NCBI RefSeq assembly: GCF_018860155.1 | Contig: NZ_JAHKNI010000001.1 | Coordinates: forward strand, 757,333-821,332 | Direction: 5' to 3' | Source: Nocardia albiluteola | GTDB taxonomy: Bacteria; Actinomycetota; Actinomycetes; Mycobacteriales; Mycobacteriaceae | DNA length: 64,000 nucleotides | Shown here: positions 14,701-26,700 of the stretch, one piece after another | Numbering within the stretch: position 1 is the first letter of the stretch | How the letters are laid out: each line of letters starts with the position of its first letter | Position numbers and translations under genes: made by a program | Notes under the pieces: generated by a model | What the model was told of the DNA's origin: nothing | What the model saw: the letters and a program-made list of their open reading frames with translations, nothing else | Database searches by the model: none

Positions 14701-17700
14701 CCTGTTGACCAGCGGGAAGGATCGCTGGGTCGCCTGATATTGCGAGGTCAGCTCGTCCGAGAAGACTACATTCCGGGTCGTCCGGTGCGACGGTGTCGCG
14801 CGGCTGCCGCCGCTCGATAGCGGCGGCTGCTCGCCCTGGCTGTCGACCGATCCCTCGCTGTCGTCACGGCGGAGTTCGGCCATCGCATCCAGCATGCTGA
14901 AAGGTCGGTTCGCGGTATCGGTTTCGGTGAGCTGCGGGGTGTGGGCCAGGTCCGTCAGGTCGATCTCGTCGTCCGTGAGCGATTGCGGCCGGACCGGGCG
15001 GGGCTGTTCCTGGCCGTCCGAGCTGTACACCGATTCGCTGTAGTCCGACCGGTTGTTGTCGACGGCCGGTTCGTAGTAGCGCAGGGGGGCGAAACGGCCT
15101 GTGCTCGTGGAGGTCCCGATGGTCGGCAGTTCCTGACCGTCGTTGCTGTAGATCGATTCGGTGTAGGCCGATTCGTCGTCGCGGTAGGTCGGATTGTCGC
15201 CGGGGAAGTTCCTGGGAGCGGTGTACGAGCTCTCGGAGAACTGGTCGTCCTCGCCGTGGAAGGACTCGTTGTCGCCGTAGAAGGATTCGTCGTCGCCGGG
15301 GAACCGGTCGTCGTGGTACTCCGGTTCGTCGTCGCGGCGGAGGCTGGTGGGGAAGGGCGTCCCGGGTCGCGGGGGAAGGCGGAGGGTCCCGAGGTCGCCG
15401 TTGTCCGACAGTTCGTCGTCGGTCGACTCGTAGCTGCGGAAGGGCGCGGACCGAATGGTGTTCGTGGAGGAGATCCCGCCGCCCGGGTGGAACTGAGGGT
15501 CGCCCAGGTCGATCTCGTCGGAGAGTGCGTTGCGGGTCGATTCGTCTGTGATGGTCGGAGAACTGTTGTGGACGGCGTCGGGCCGGGCGACCGGATCGGT
15601 CTCGGAGTCGGCGGTGTTGTGGACGACGGGATCGGTTGTGGCGGTTGTGTCTTCGGTCGACGCCTGCGGCCGTTGCTGCGGTGTAGTGGTGTCGGTCGTT
15701 CCGGTGCTGTTCTCGGTCAGCGCGCGGACGCTGTTGCGTAGCGCGCGGAACCGTTCGACCAGATCGGTTGCCGGAGTGGTACTTTCGGTGGTCTGCCGCG
15801 GCGAGGTGGCGGGGACCGTGGCCTCGCGCAGGTTGTGGACGCTGTCGCGCAGGGCGCGAAGCCGCGCGGCGAACTCGGCGATCTCGTCGTCCGAATCGGT
15901 TTCGGGCGTGTCGGTTTCGCTGGGCGGCTGGAGTTGCTGCTGCGGCGTTTCGGTGGTCGTCGAGTCGTGCGGGGTATCGAGCGCGGTCGAGGCGGAATGC
16001 TCGTTGGACTCGGCCAGGGATGCGGCGATCGCGGCGGCCAGGGCGTCGTCGGTCGCGGCGGAATGTGCCTTGAACTCGGCCAGCGATGCGGCGATCGCGG
16101 CGGCCAGCTCCGAGTCGGTCGCATACAGGTCCGGGGCGCCCGCTTCCACGGTCTCGGGGGACGCGTGCACGACGGTGACGGCGGGGTCGGCGAGGGCCCG
16201 TTCGAAGGTGACGTGCACCGGTTGACTGTCGGCGTCGCGCATTTCGCCGGACCAGGTGTTGGTGGGCGGGTACCAGATGTAGTGGGCGCCCTGTTCGTCG
16301 CCGAATACCGTGAACTGGGAGGGGAGGGGCTGTTCCGGGCCGCGTGGGTCGTATCGCTCGGCATCGCCGCCGAGCAGGGGGAGGAATTCGTGCCAGGGCT
16401 TGGTGGGTCGTGAACCCTGGGGAGTGCCGACGGCACCGGAAGGCACGTGTTCCCCGGTGGGTACGGCGAGATAGTAGTGGTCGTAGGCGACGAGGACAGA
16501 ACCGTCGGACGGCGCCTGGGTGTCCTCGCCGAAGGTCAGTCCACGCGGGATCTGGTCGTTGTGGACGCGTACGACGGTGCCCCGGCCGGCGAGCGCGGCC
16601 GCGGCGGCGCGGGGGACCAGGTGGAAGGCGTCGGTGCGCCAGACTCCCCGCCGCCTGATCTGTTCGACCTGCCGGTTGTACTCCGCGAGGTGGCGGGCCG
16701 AATCCGCCGGTGAAATCGGGGCCCGCAGTTGCGCCCGGGTGAGTCTTCTGCCGCGGTTCTCGGCGGCAACCCTGATGTTCTGGAAGGCCTCGAAGTATTC
16801 GTTCCGTCTCGGCCCCGACAGTTCGTCGGCGGTCGCATTACGCAGGTCGTGGATCCGCTGGTCGAGTTCGTCCGCCGAGCCGTACGAGTCGGGGTGGACG
16901 ATGCGTTCGAGGGCGTGGAAGAAGCAGTCGCCGTCGGGTGGCATCGACTCCCATACGTGGCCGTCGGGCGCGCGGACCCCGTCCACCACGGACCACTGCG
17001 GGCCCCTCGTGCGCTCGACCTTCGGCGAGACGGCGCCCATCAGGCTGGAGAGCCAGGATTGGCTCTTGGCCTTGCCCTTTGCCGCGGTTTTCGCCTGGGC
17101 GTCGGCCTTGTCCTTGGCGGCCTTGGCTTTCGCCTCGGCCTCGGCCTTGGCTGCGGCTTCCGCATCGGTGGCGGGCTTACTGGTGCTCGACGGCTTCTCG
17201 GCGTCGGTGGCCGGGGTCTTCTTGGTGTCCTCCGGCTGGGTCTTCTTGGTTTCGGCGGGTTGGGTCTTCTTCGTCTCGGCCGGCTGGGACTCCGTGATCT
17301 CGGCCGGTTGGGTCTTCTTGGTGTCGCCCGGCTGCTCGGCCTTCTTGGTTTCGGTGGGTTCGGACTTCTTCGTCTCGGCAGGTTTGGGCGTGGTTTCGGC
17401 AGGTTTGGGTGTGGTCTCCGCGGGCTTCTTCGCGGGCTCGGCCAGCAGGGGCTCTTCGAGCCGGCGTTCCTTGACGGCCTTCGGCTCGTGGGTGGGCACC
17501 GCCGGGAAGTCGCTCTCGGTGATCGCCGCGGGGTCGTGTGTCGGTACCTCGGGGAAGTCGCTCTCGGTGATCGCCCCGGGGTCGTGTGTCGGTACCTCGG
17601 GGAAGTCGCTCTCGGTGATCGCCCCGGGGTCGTGCGTCGGTACCTCGGGGAAGTCCTCGTCGGTCAGCGGCCTGGTCCGCAGCGGCGGCGTCTCCTGGTA

Positions 17701-20700
17701 CTGGCCGACGATGTCGCTGGTGAGCCAGACCGTGCCCTTGGGGCCGCGGACCTCGATGAGCGCCACGGACCGCAGGCGGTGCCCGTCGGCCGGTGCGTTC
17801 TGGCGCTTGAGCAGGCGCCGGACGCTGCCGGTCGCGGCGGCCTGGCCCTTGCTGGCGTTCTCGCCGCCGAGGGGGAAGCCCGAGATGCCGCCGCGGTGGT
17901 TGCCGTCCTCGGAGACGGGGCCGGTGTGGCCGAAGGTCGGGGCGACCGTGGTGGATTTGCTCTCCTGGGATTGGAAGCTGTCGTTCGAGAATTCGAAACG
18001 GTCGGCGACGATCGAATCGACGTCCCGCTCGGAGCGCGGTGAGTACAGGCTCACCCGGACCGTGGTGCCGGTGACGGTGGTGCCGCGGGTGTGCGGTTGC
18101 GGCCGCGGCATCTCGTCGGTGCTCGCCGGCGTGACATTGAGGAACGGGGCGGCGGTTTCGGGCCGCATGGGGGTGTGAGTGTTGTTGGCGATCAGCGTGG
18201 TCAGGCGGGAGTTCAGGCCCTCGGCCGAGGTGGTGTAGCTGTTGGGCTTCAAAGAGGGGTCGACGGCCAGGAGCGCCTGGCCGAGTTCCTTCGCGCCGTC
18301 GAAGTCGTAGGTCACGAACGGAAGGTCGGGCACCCAGTTGTCGACCGACAGCAGCTCCTGCACGTCGTCGGGCACCGCCTCGGCGCCGGCGCGGTTCGCC
18401 TCCGGATCGGTGGTGTCGGAATGCCCGGCCGCGGTCGGGTCGGCGATGCCGTCCAGGGTCCGGCGCAGCTCGGGCGGGACGGCGGGGTCGAATCCGTAGA
18501 GTCGGGGCGTGGTGTGCGGGACGGCCTTCGAGGCCGGGTTCTCCGCGGTGACGTCCTCCGGGGCGGGTTCGGTATCGGCCTTGTGCAGACGCAGGTGCGT
18601 CAGGGCGTTCACGGGTGTGGACTTGGCATGGATGTCCGTCACGGGATGCTGCGGGTCCGCGAGCTGTTCGGGGTCGACGTCGGTGAACGTCCCGTCCCAC
18701 TGCCCGGCGTGGATGAGCTGCCCGACGCCGAGGGCGCCCTGCCCGAGCTGGATGAGGCCGTCGCCGACCATGTTGGCCAGGTATTTCGATGCGGTCTCGG
18801 TCATGGGGCGCCAGTCCACCGTGACGACGTACTCGGTCGGGACGTCGAATTGGTACTCCTCGTCGCCGCTGCGCTCCCAGGCGCTCAGGGCGCGGCTGGA
18901 GTTCTGGGTATCGCTGTGGCTGCCCCCGCGCGCGATGCCGACGCCGAGCGTGGGGCGCTGCTTGGTGAACGAGCCGCCGAGCGGGGTGGCGGTCAGCTGC
19001 TGGCTGCTGGTGTTGGAGGTGCCGACGCTGGTGGCGCCGGGCTCGATCAGCGCGTTGCCGTCGGCGCGGTCGTGACGGTGGACGTTGTCCAGCGCCGCGC
19101 TCCTGGGCACCAGTCTGCCGCGCAGCGCGTCGAGGTCGACTCCGGTCTTGGGGCGTTGGGTGAACGTGACACCGACCACGCGCGGGCCGAACATGTCGGA
19201 GCGGTCGACGAAGTGGAACGAGTGGCTGCCCTCGGCCCCGGCGTTGGCGAGGGTCCGCACGCCGAAGCTGGTGGTGTGCTGGTTGATGAGCGGCCCGACG
19301 CCGGGGTGGTAGTTGGCCGAGCCCACTTCGGTTGCGCCGGGCGATATTTCGTTGACGAGATCCTTGGCCGCGTTCTCGAAGGCGCTGCGGTTGTCGAAGA
19401 TGACCTCCGTGGCGCCGCCGAAGGGAATCTTGGCCTTCGGCCGGTCGGTGCCCTTGATCTTCTCGGTGTAGGTGGAGCCCAGCTTGCGAGTCGGTGCCTG
19501 TTTCGGGGCGACCGGGGGTTCCTCGCCGCGGTCCTCGGCGGCCTGTTCGACGATGGCCAGCAGGGCCGGGTTGTTGTGCAGGTCGTTGTCGACCAGGAAG
19601 AAGTCGAGACTCTGGGGAATGTCGATGACGCGCGTGCGCGTGGTGTGCGGGCCGCGGCGCAGCAGGCCGTTGATGAAGTTGCGGGTGCCGGCCTCGATGG
19701 TCATGACGATGTGCGCGTCGCCGGTGAACTCGTGGACGCCGTTGCCGCCGTAGTCGGAGGTGACTCGCAGGCTGTCGATCCCGTCGGTGCCGGTGGAGTG
19801 CGTCGAGGTGGCGTCGCTGCGCTGCCAGCCGCCGGACGGCCGGTAGCTCGGGTCGGACTTGTCGCCGTAGGTGCCCTGCACGGTGACCGCGCCCTGGTTG
19901 CCGCGGTTGCGGGACGTGGTCCGGGAAGAGGCGTTGACGGTCTCGAGCCAGTGCTCGGTATCGACCCCCACGGGCTTCTTGACCCGGACGTTGTCGAAGT
20001 AGCCCTTGATCTTGACCTTGTAGTCCGTGCCGGCCACGCCGCCCGGGATCGGCACCTCGAACTCGTAGGAGTCGCGGAAGATCAGCGGCGCATAGGAACT
20101 CGCGTGGTTGGGGGACAGCGAGCTGTGGATGATCGAGTGGGCCGTCGACGCCGGATTCGTGGCCGCGTCGCCGAATGCGTTGCGCCAGACCCACTTACCG
20201 GCGTTGACGGCCTTGTTTGCGGCCCACGAGCCCCAGCCCTGCTTGGCGCCCTCGGTGGTGTCGCCCGGCGTCGTCTCGGGCGAATCCGTGGTCTCGGTGG
20301 TCGCGGGCGGGTTTCGAAGGGCGTTGAACCGTGCGACGAGGTCGTTGGGATCGATTGCCGGGGTTGCGGTCTCGGTGGTGGCGGGGTCGATCTGGATGAC
20401 GACGTCGTTGGGATTGGTTGTCGGGGTTGTGGTGGCGTCCTGTGGCCGGGACGTCGAGCTCGACGCCGGGTTCCAGCGCGGCAGGTCGTACTCCTCGTCC
20501 CCGGTCCGGCGCGGCCGGAAGGACCGGAACAGCGAACCCATGTTCGGGAACCGGCTCGACCGGCGGGAGGTGTCGATGGCCGGTGTTTCGGTCTCGGCCG
20601 GGAAGCTACCCGGCAGCTTCGGGTCGGGTTCTTCGGCGCCGCTCCGGTCGATCTCGCCGATCATGTCGAACGCGTTGTCCTGCAGGATCTTTGCGATGGG

Positions 20701-23700
20701 GTTGCCCGAGATGACCGCGGAGTGGGGCAGGAGCCCGACGCCCTCGGGGAGCGTCTTCTCGGTCCGGTAGGCCGCGGTGGGCAGGTCGAGGAGCTGGGCG
20801 TCCCTGTCGGGAATCCGGCTCTTGTCGGTGGGGTGCTCGCGCGTGGTGGGTGCGGGCCGGGGGTCGCTGTGGACCGGCTCCTTGGTGGTGAGATACGTCG
20901 GGACGGCCAGGTGCATGCTGCCCTTGACGTCGTCGATCGTGTCCGGGTTAGGGCCGTGGCTGTAGCTGAACTCGACGCGGTAGCGGGTCGGCAGTCCGAA
21001 GAGCTGGACGCCGGATTCGGAGGTCTTGTTCTTGGGGCTGAAGGTGTAGTTTTCCTCGCCGAAGTTGGTATCGAACTGCTGGGTCGTCGTCTCGTTGCCC
21101 GTGCGGTCGAAGGATCCGCCGAGGCTCGAGACGATCTCGCTGCGCTTCGCGTTGAACGGATTGGTGAGCGAGGCGCTGGCGCCGACATCCCACGCGAACG
21201 GCGCCTTCGCCGATTGCTCCCCGCCGGACATGACGACGCCGGTGTAGTTCATCGTCTGAATGTCGGGCGCCGACCAATCGTGCGTCACGCCCTGATGCGG
21301 CGCCGCCTCGTCCTCGTAATCGCGCTCGGCGATGATCTTGACGGTCAGGCGTTCGGTATCGGTCAGATTGGACTTCTCGAACACCATGCGGGTGCCGCCC
21401 TGGATCATTTCGTCCGCCTCCGCGAGCAGACCCAGCCGACCGCTCAGCTGCTCGAACTTGCGGACGTTCTCCAGCCGCTGATTCTTGCTGGAATTCGATT
21501 CGAACCAGTCCTTCCAGGTCGGTTCGCGATTGGGCGGGAGGAATCCGTGATCGGACAGGACCTTCTTGATATCGGTGAACACCTCGTCGGGCATCTTGAC
21601 CTCGAGCGGGGTGACCATCAGGCCGAATTGATGCAGATGCAGCAGGTCCTGCTGCAGGTACCTGGCCTCCTCGGGCGCCTTGCCGATGCTCTGCTTCGAC
21701 GGCACCAGCATGTTGACCGGGTAGCTCTTCCCGCCGTCCAGGGGCGTGCCCGCGAGCGGCTGGACCTCGGTGCCGTCGGGCCGGACGAAGGTGACCTCGA
21801 GGGCCATGCTCGGGGTCGTGTGCAGCAGATCCGCGACCAGGCGCAGCGCGCGCGAGGTGTAGGCCCGGCCGCCGTAGGTCAGCGAATGACTGTTCTGATA
21901 GCTGGCCCCGACCTTCAGCGGGGTGATCGTCGCGCCGATGGGCGAATAGCCGGTCGCCTTGTCGGACTTGCCCTTACCGAAGCCGAGGGACAGTGCCAGG
22001 GAGGCGCCGAGGGAATGGCTGACCGTGGAATTTCCCTGCGTACGCAACGCCCGCAGCACGTTATATTCCAGGCGCGAGCCGTCCTTCATGGTCGGGGCGG
22101 TGAGTGTCTCTCCGCCCTCGAACCTCCGGAGCTTCACCTTGAAGAACCCGAGCGGTTTACCGGACGACGTCTTCAGCGTCGGGGATTGCATCGAACCGCC
22201 GTGCGCGCCCGGGGTATTGGCCAGGAAATTGCGGCCGAAGAATTCCAGCAGCGCTCCGGTCGACCCCTCGGTGATGCCCCGGATCTCGTTGGGGAATCCC
22301 GCCGCGATATCGGCAAGGAGATGGTCGTGATGCGGAAAGTCCTGCGGACCGTAGAAGGGGAACTGCGTCAGGGTGATGTCTTTTTGCTTCGGGTCGCTGT
22401 GCGCCGCCACAGGGACGGTGGCGTCTGCCGGGGGCTGCGCGGGCTCGAACGGTACGGGGACGGTTTCGGGCTTGCTCTCGTCGACCGTCGGCATCTCGGT
22501 GCTGTCGGCCAGGTGCCGGGGGAAGAAGACCACCAGATCGTCCGGCATGGCGGGCAGGGGTTTCCAGTCGGGGTTGTTCGGCGCGTCGGGTGACAGCACA
22601 CCGTTCTGACCGTCGGTGTTGAGGCGTATCTCGAACCGCGGCTCGAAGTCGAAGGGTTTGGCGTGGGCGTCGGTGCTGCGCTTCTTGATGATCGACTGCA
22701 CCGTCGCGAACGTGGACATGGCGGTGGACAGCTGGTTGTGGGTGGCGCTGAGCTGCGGTGTCAGGCCCCAATCGAGCAGCCCCTTGTCGAACAGATCGAA
22801 CAGATCGGAGAACGGGATCGAGCCGGACCGCAGGTCGCGGCTGGCCATGCTGTCGCCGGACTCGGCGAATCCATACGTCCACCGCTGGGTGCTGACCGCC
22901 GGGCCCTTGTGCTCCAGCGACTTCTCCGGGGTGCGGGCATGCATTGTCAGGCGCAGGAACGCCGGATACGGGCTGCCCTGGTACTTCACGCCCAGGGGCA
23001 TACCCGATTCGCTCAGCAGGCGGTCCCATTCGGCGACGCCCAGGCGGGAGGTCAGCTTCTGCTCGACCGCAGCGCGGAAGTCGTTGTCCCGGAAGTCGTT
23101 CTCGTTGACCCTGGTGCGCCGGCCGCCGCGGGTTTCCACCTCGTCGATGACGTGCTTGCGCAGCTCCCGCACCGTGCTTTCGGAGAGCGGCATGATATGG
23201 GCCAGGTCCTGGTGGCCGTCCCGCTGGGTGCCGAAAGTGCGGACGACATGGCCCGGGACGCCCGGGGCCGGCGTGGACGAGGTCGAATGATCGCTCGGCA
23301 GCGGGATGCTCGGGTCGCCCTCGTCGCCGGGCTGCTTGGCTTCGGGCTTTTGTTCGGCGGGCTTCTGCTCAGTGGGCTTTTGTTCGGCCGGTTTCTGCTC
23401 GGCAGATTTCTGTTGGGCAGGTTTCTGTTGGGCGGGTAGCGGTTTGGAGGGGTCGTGGGTGGGGACCTCCGGGAAGACGATGTCGCGGACGGGCGCGGAC
23501 TCCAGCGGCGTGGCAGTCTCGATGGGCGCCGCCGCGGGGTCGTAGAGGCGAACCTCGTCGTCGCCGGTGTCGAAGCGAACCCGTCTCTTCTCGCGGACCT
23601 TGTCGCCCAGCTCGGGAGCCTTGACCTGCGCGGTCTTGTCCTGTGGAATCTTCTCCTTCGGAACCTCTTCCCCCGGAACCTTTTCGGTTGACTTCGGGGC

Positions 23701-26700
23701 GGCCGAGGGGTCGTTGGTCGGTACCGTCGGGAGGCTGTTCAGGAGTGCTTCGACGGCCGCGGGGTCGTCGTGGTGCGACTCGTCGACGATGGAGATCGTG
23801 GGCTCCGCCGTGAGCTCGGTGAGGTCCGGCTGCTTGGTGGCGCCGACGAGGGTGCCGGCCGGGAATTCGGGGATGTTCTCGTCGCGGAGACGGACGGGGC
23901 GGCCGATCTTGCCGGTGGGGGCGTACAGGACGGCGTGGACGCTGGCGGAGGGGCGCTGCCCCGGGAGCGTGTGGCCGGGGTCGGCGGTGTCGTGTACGAG
24001 GATTGTGCCGTTCTGGTTGACCATCCGGTAGGCGTGTGCGCCGACGCCGTTCGCGTTGGGGGTCTCGTGCACGGCGACGACGAGGGCCTGCGCACCGTCG
24101 CCGAGGAGGTCGAGCTGCCGGGCGATCCGGTGGACGTCGGGGTAGCCGCGCAGCTTGCCGCCCGCGGCCTTCTCGAGCTCGGGCCGGGTGCGGCCCGCGA
24201 GGACCGCGGGCAGCCGCGGCAGGCGGATCGGGGCCTTGGGGAGGTCCCGGGCGATGTCGGTGAGCGCGTCCACGACGCAGTCGAGCGGAGTCTTGGCGGC
24301 TCGTACCGGGTTCGTGACGGTCGTGTGCTGGGCGGTGCCCCCGTCGCGCACGGTGTCCGATTCCGGGCGTGCGGTGGAAGTCTTTGTGCTGCTGAGCAAT
24401 CGCCGAAGGGGTCGCTGGAAGATATCGCGGGTGCGCCGGCGCGGCGCGGCGGCGGTCGGTGTCGCGTCGCTCGATTCGCCGGACGCGGTGCGGTTCCGCA
24501 GCCGGGAGGCGAGCCGCCGCAGGCGTTGTGCCGGTGTGCGTTTGCCCTGGGCGGGTTCGTGGGTGCCGCCGTGCACGCCGACGCTGCCGTCGGATGCCGC
24601 GACCGCGGTGTCCTCACGCTCGGTTTCGTGAGGTGCGGTGACATCGGATGAGTGGGGAGCCGCCACCGCGGAAGCGGTGCTGTCGTGGGGAATTTCCGCA
24701 TCCTCGGAATAGACCGATGTGACGGATTCCGCGCGCGGCGGCCGGATGGTGGATCCGGCCGTGATACGGGGATCCGTGCCGGCGCGGGGGAAGCCGGTGG
24801 GAAGCAGCGGGAAGGACCGCTGTCCCTTCCGGACGCCGGAGGGCTCCTCGTCCCACCACCGGATGCTCCGGGGCTGCCCGGGCGAATTCGGTTGCCGGGT
24901 CGGCGCATACGGGTTCGAGGTGGTGGCCGGGCTCTCGGATTCGGTGCTGTAGACCGATGCGGAATCGGTGCTGTAGACCGATTCGTCGTCGACGTGGAGT
25001 GCGGCGCGGATGGTGCTCAGCCGGAGTGGCTGCACGTGCGTGGGGTTCGGTTGGGCCGACAGCGTGTCGTGGGGCTGTTGTTGCGGCGCTTCGGAACTCG
25101 TCGCGGGTGTGGTGGCAGTCGCTGAGGGTGTGCGGGTCGTCGGCTCGGCGGAGTGCTGCGGCGGGGCAGTCAGGGGCCCGTGGTCGCCGCCGGGATCCGA
25201 TTCGTCGTCGGACAGCGGCGGCAGCTCATCGTCGGTGAACACGATGTCGCTGGACTCGGCTGCGGGGATGCGAATGCCCGTGATCGCGGGGTCGGCGAGA
25301 ACCTGCTCCAGGGTCGCCTGCACCGGATTGAACTCGACATCGTGCAGGATGCCGTTCGACGTGCCGGGGAACGACATCCAGACGTACCGCGCGCCGGACT
25401 CGTCGCCCAGCAGGATGACCCTGGCGTCGTCGACGGAGGGCTGCGTGAGGGAGTCCCTGGTGTGCCGCTGGGGATTCGGGCCGAGCATGAATGACAGGTC
25501 GTCCCAATGCACGGCGGCCGGGTGTGCCGGTTGCTGCTCGTGCGAGTGGGAAGCGATTGCCTGGGCCGGTTGCTGCTCGTCCGAGTGCGAGGAGATCGCG
25601 TGGGCCGGTGTGGTTCCGAGGGGCAGGTTTTCGTCATCCGAGGAGTCGGACAGTTCGAAGTGTTCGGGCGGCGGGAGCTGGGCGAGCGACGTGTCGTCGC
25701 CCAGCGTGATGTGTTCGGGGGACGCGAGTGTGGTGAATGGGGTGTCGTTCTGTCCGACGGCTTGGGCCGGTGTGGTTGCCAGGGGCTGGTGTTCGTCGTC
25801 CGAGGGGGTGATCGCCGAGACATGCTCGGACGGAGTAGATGTGGTGAAAGGGGCGTCGGTCTGCCCGAGGTTCCCGGTCGACGGGAGTTTGGTGGGTTCG
25901 GTGTCGGCGGGGGCGAGGGATTCGGTCGGCGGCGGTGGGACGATCGGTGTGGGCTGCTGGTGGTCCTCGTTGCTCTGGACCGCGCTTTCGTCGGTCAGTG
26001 GGTCGTGAATGATTGTGCCCGTGGGGGATTCGGGCGAGAGGCTGAAGTCTCCGGCGAGGCCCGGGAAGTTCGTGTCGAGGGGGCCCAGGTCGGGTTTCTG
26101 GATCGTCGGTGTGGTGATGGTCGGCGTCTCGTCGCCGGGCGTCTTCGTGGCCAGGGACGCGGCGATGGCGGTGGCCAGTTCCGGGTCGGTCTCGTTCTTG
26201 AACGTGGCCAGGGAATTGGCGATGGCGGTGGCCAGTTCCGGGTCGGCCGAATACAGTCCCGGGTCGATAGTGTCCGTTGACGCGGCGGACGTGTGGACGA
26301 CGGTGACGGCGGGGTCGGCGAGGGCCTGATCGAAGGTGACCTGCACCGCTTGGCCGTTGGCGTCGCGCATCTCGCCGGACCAGGTGCTGGCGGGCGGGTA
26401 CCAGATGTAATGGGCGCCCTGTTCATCGCCGAACACCGTGATCCGGGAGGGGCCGGGGACGGGCTGTGCCGGGTCGAGCGGGGCGTACTGCTCGGCATCG
26501 TCGCCCAGCAGGGCGGCGAATTCGTGCCAGGGCCTGGTGGGCCGCGACCCCTGAGGCGTGACGAGCGTGCTGGAGGACGTCTGATCCCCGGAGGGTACGG
26601 CGAGGTAATAGTGTTCGTTGGCGACGAGGGTCGAGCCGTGGGGCTGCGCCTGGGTGTCCTCGCCGAAGGTCATACCCTGCGGGATCTGGTTGTTGTGGAC

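Larger units (their letters stand above)
13780..23265 (-). repeat. Tandem module II of the giant gene (~9.5 kb)
   Basis: From VRTFGTQRDGHQDLAHI to the end of PL4. The beta-rich block spans 23265-17690 (~1,858 residues, ending RGPKGTVWLTSDI). A Thr/Pro/Lys linker at 17680-17100 holds four copies of a 16-residue unit EVPTHDPGAITESDFP (48-bp DNA repeat at ~17495-17660) and a run of 'ETKKTQPA' units. OTU2, YIW, UIM pair, a ~580-residue acidic Ser/Thr linker and PL4 follow. Block residues match module I and III copies closely, for example NVHRHDRADGNALIEPGATS. Confidence 0.85.

Noticed and set aside
17177..20194. A 1,005-codon minus-strand frame in another register
   Set aside because: Its translation is Arg/His/Pro-rich noise and it overlaps the giant frame, whose residues match the parallel modules.
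18091..22593. A 1,500-codon plus-strand open frame
   Set aside because: Same reason: it lies over the beta-rich block of module II and mirrors its codons; no recognisable motif.
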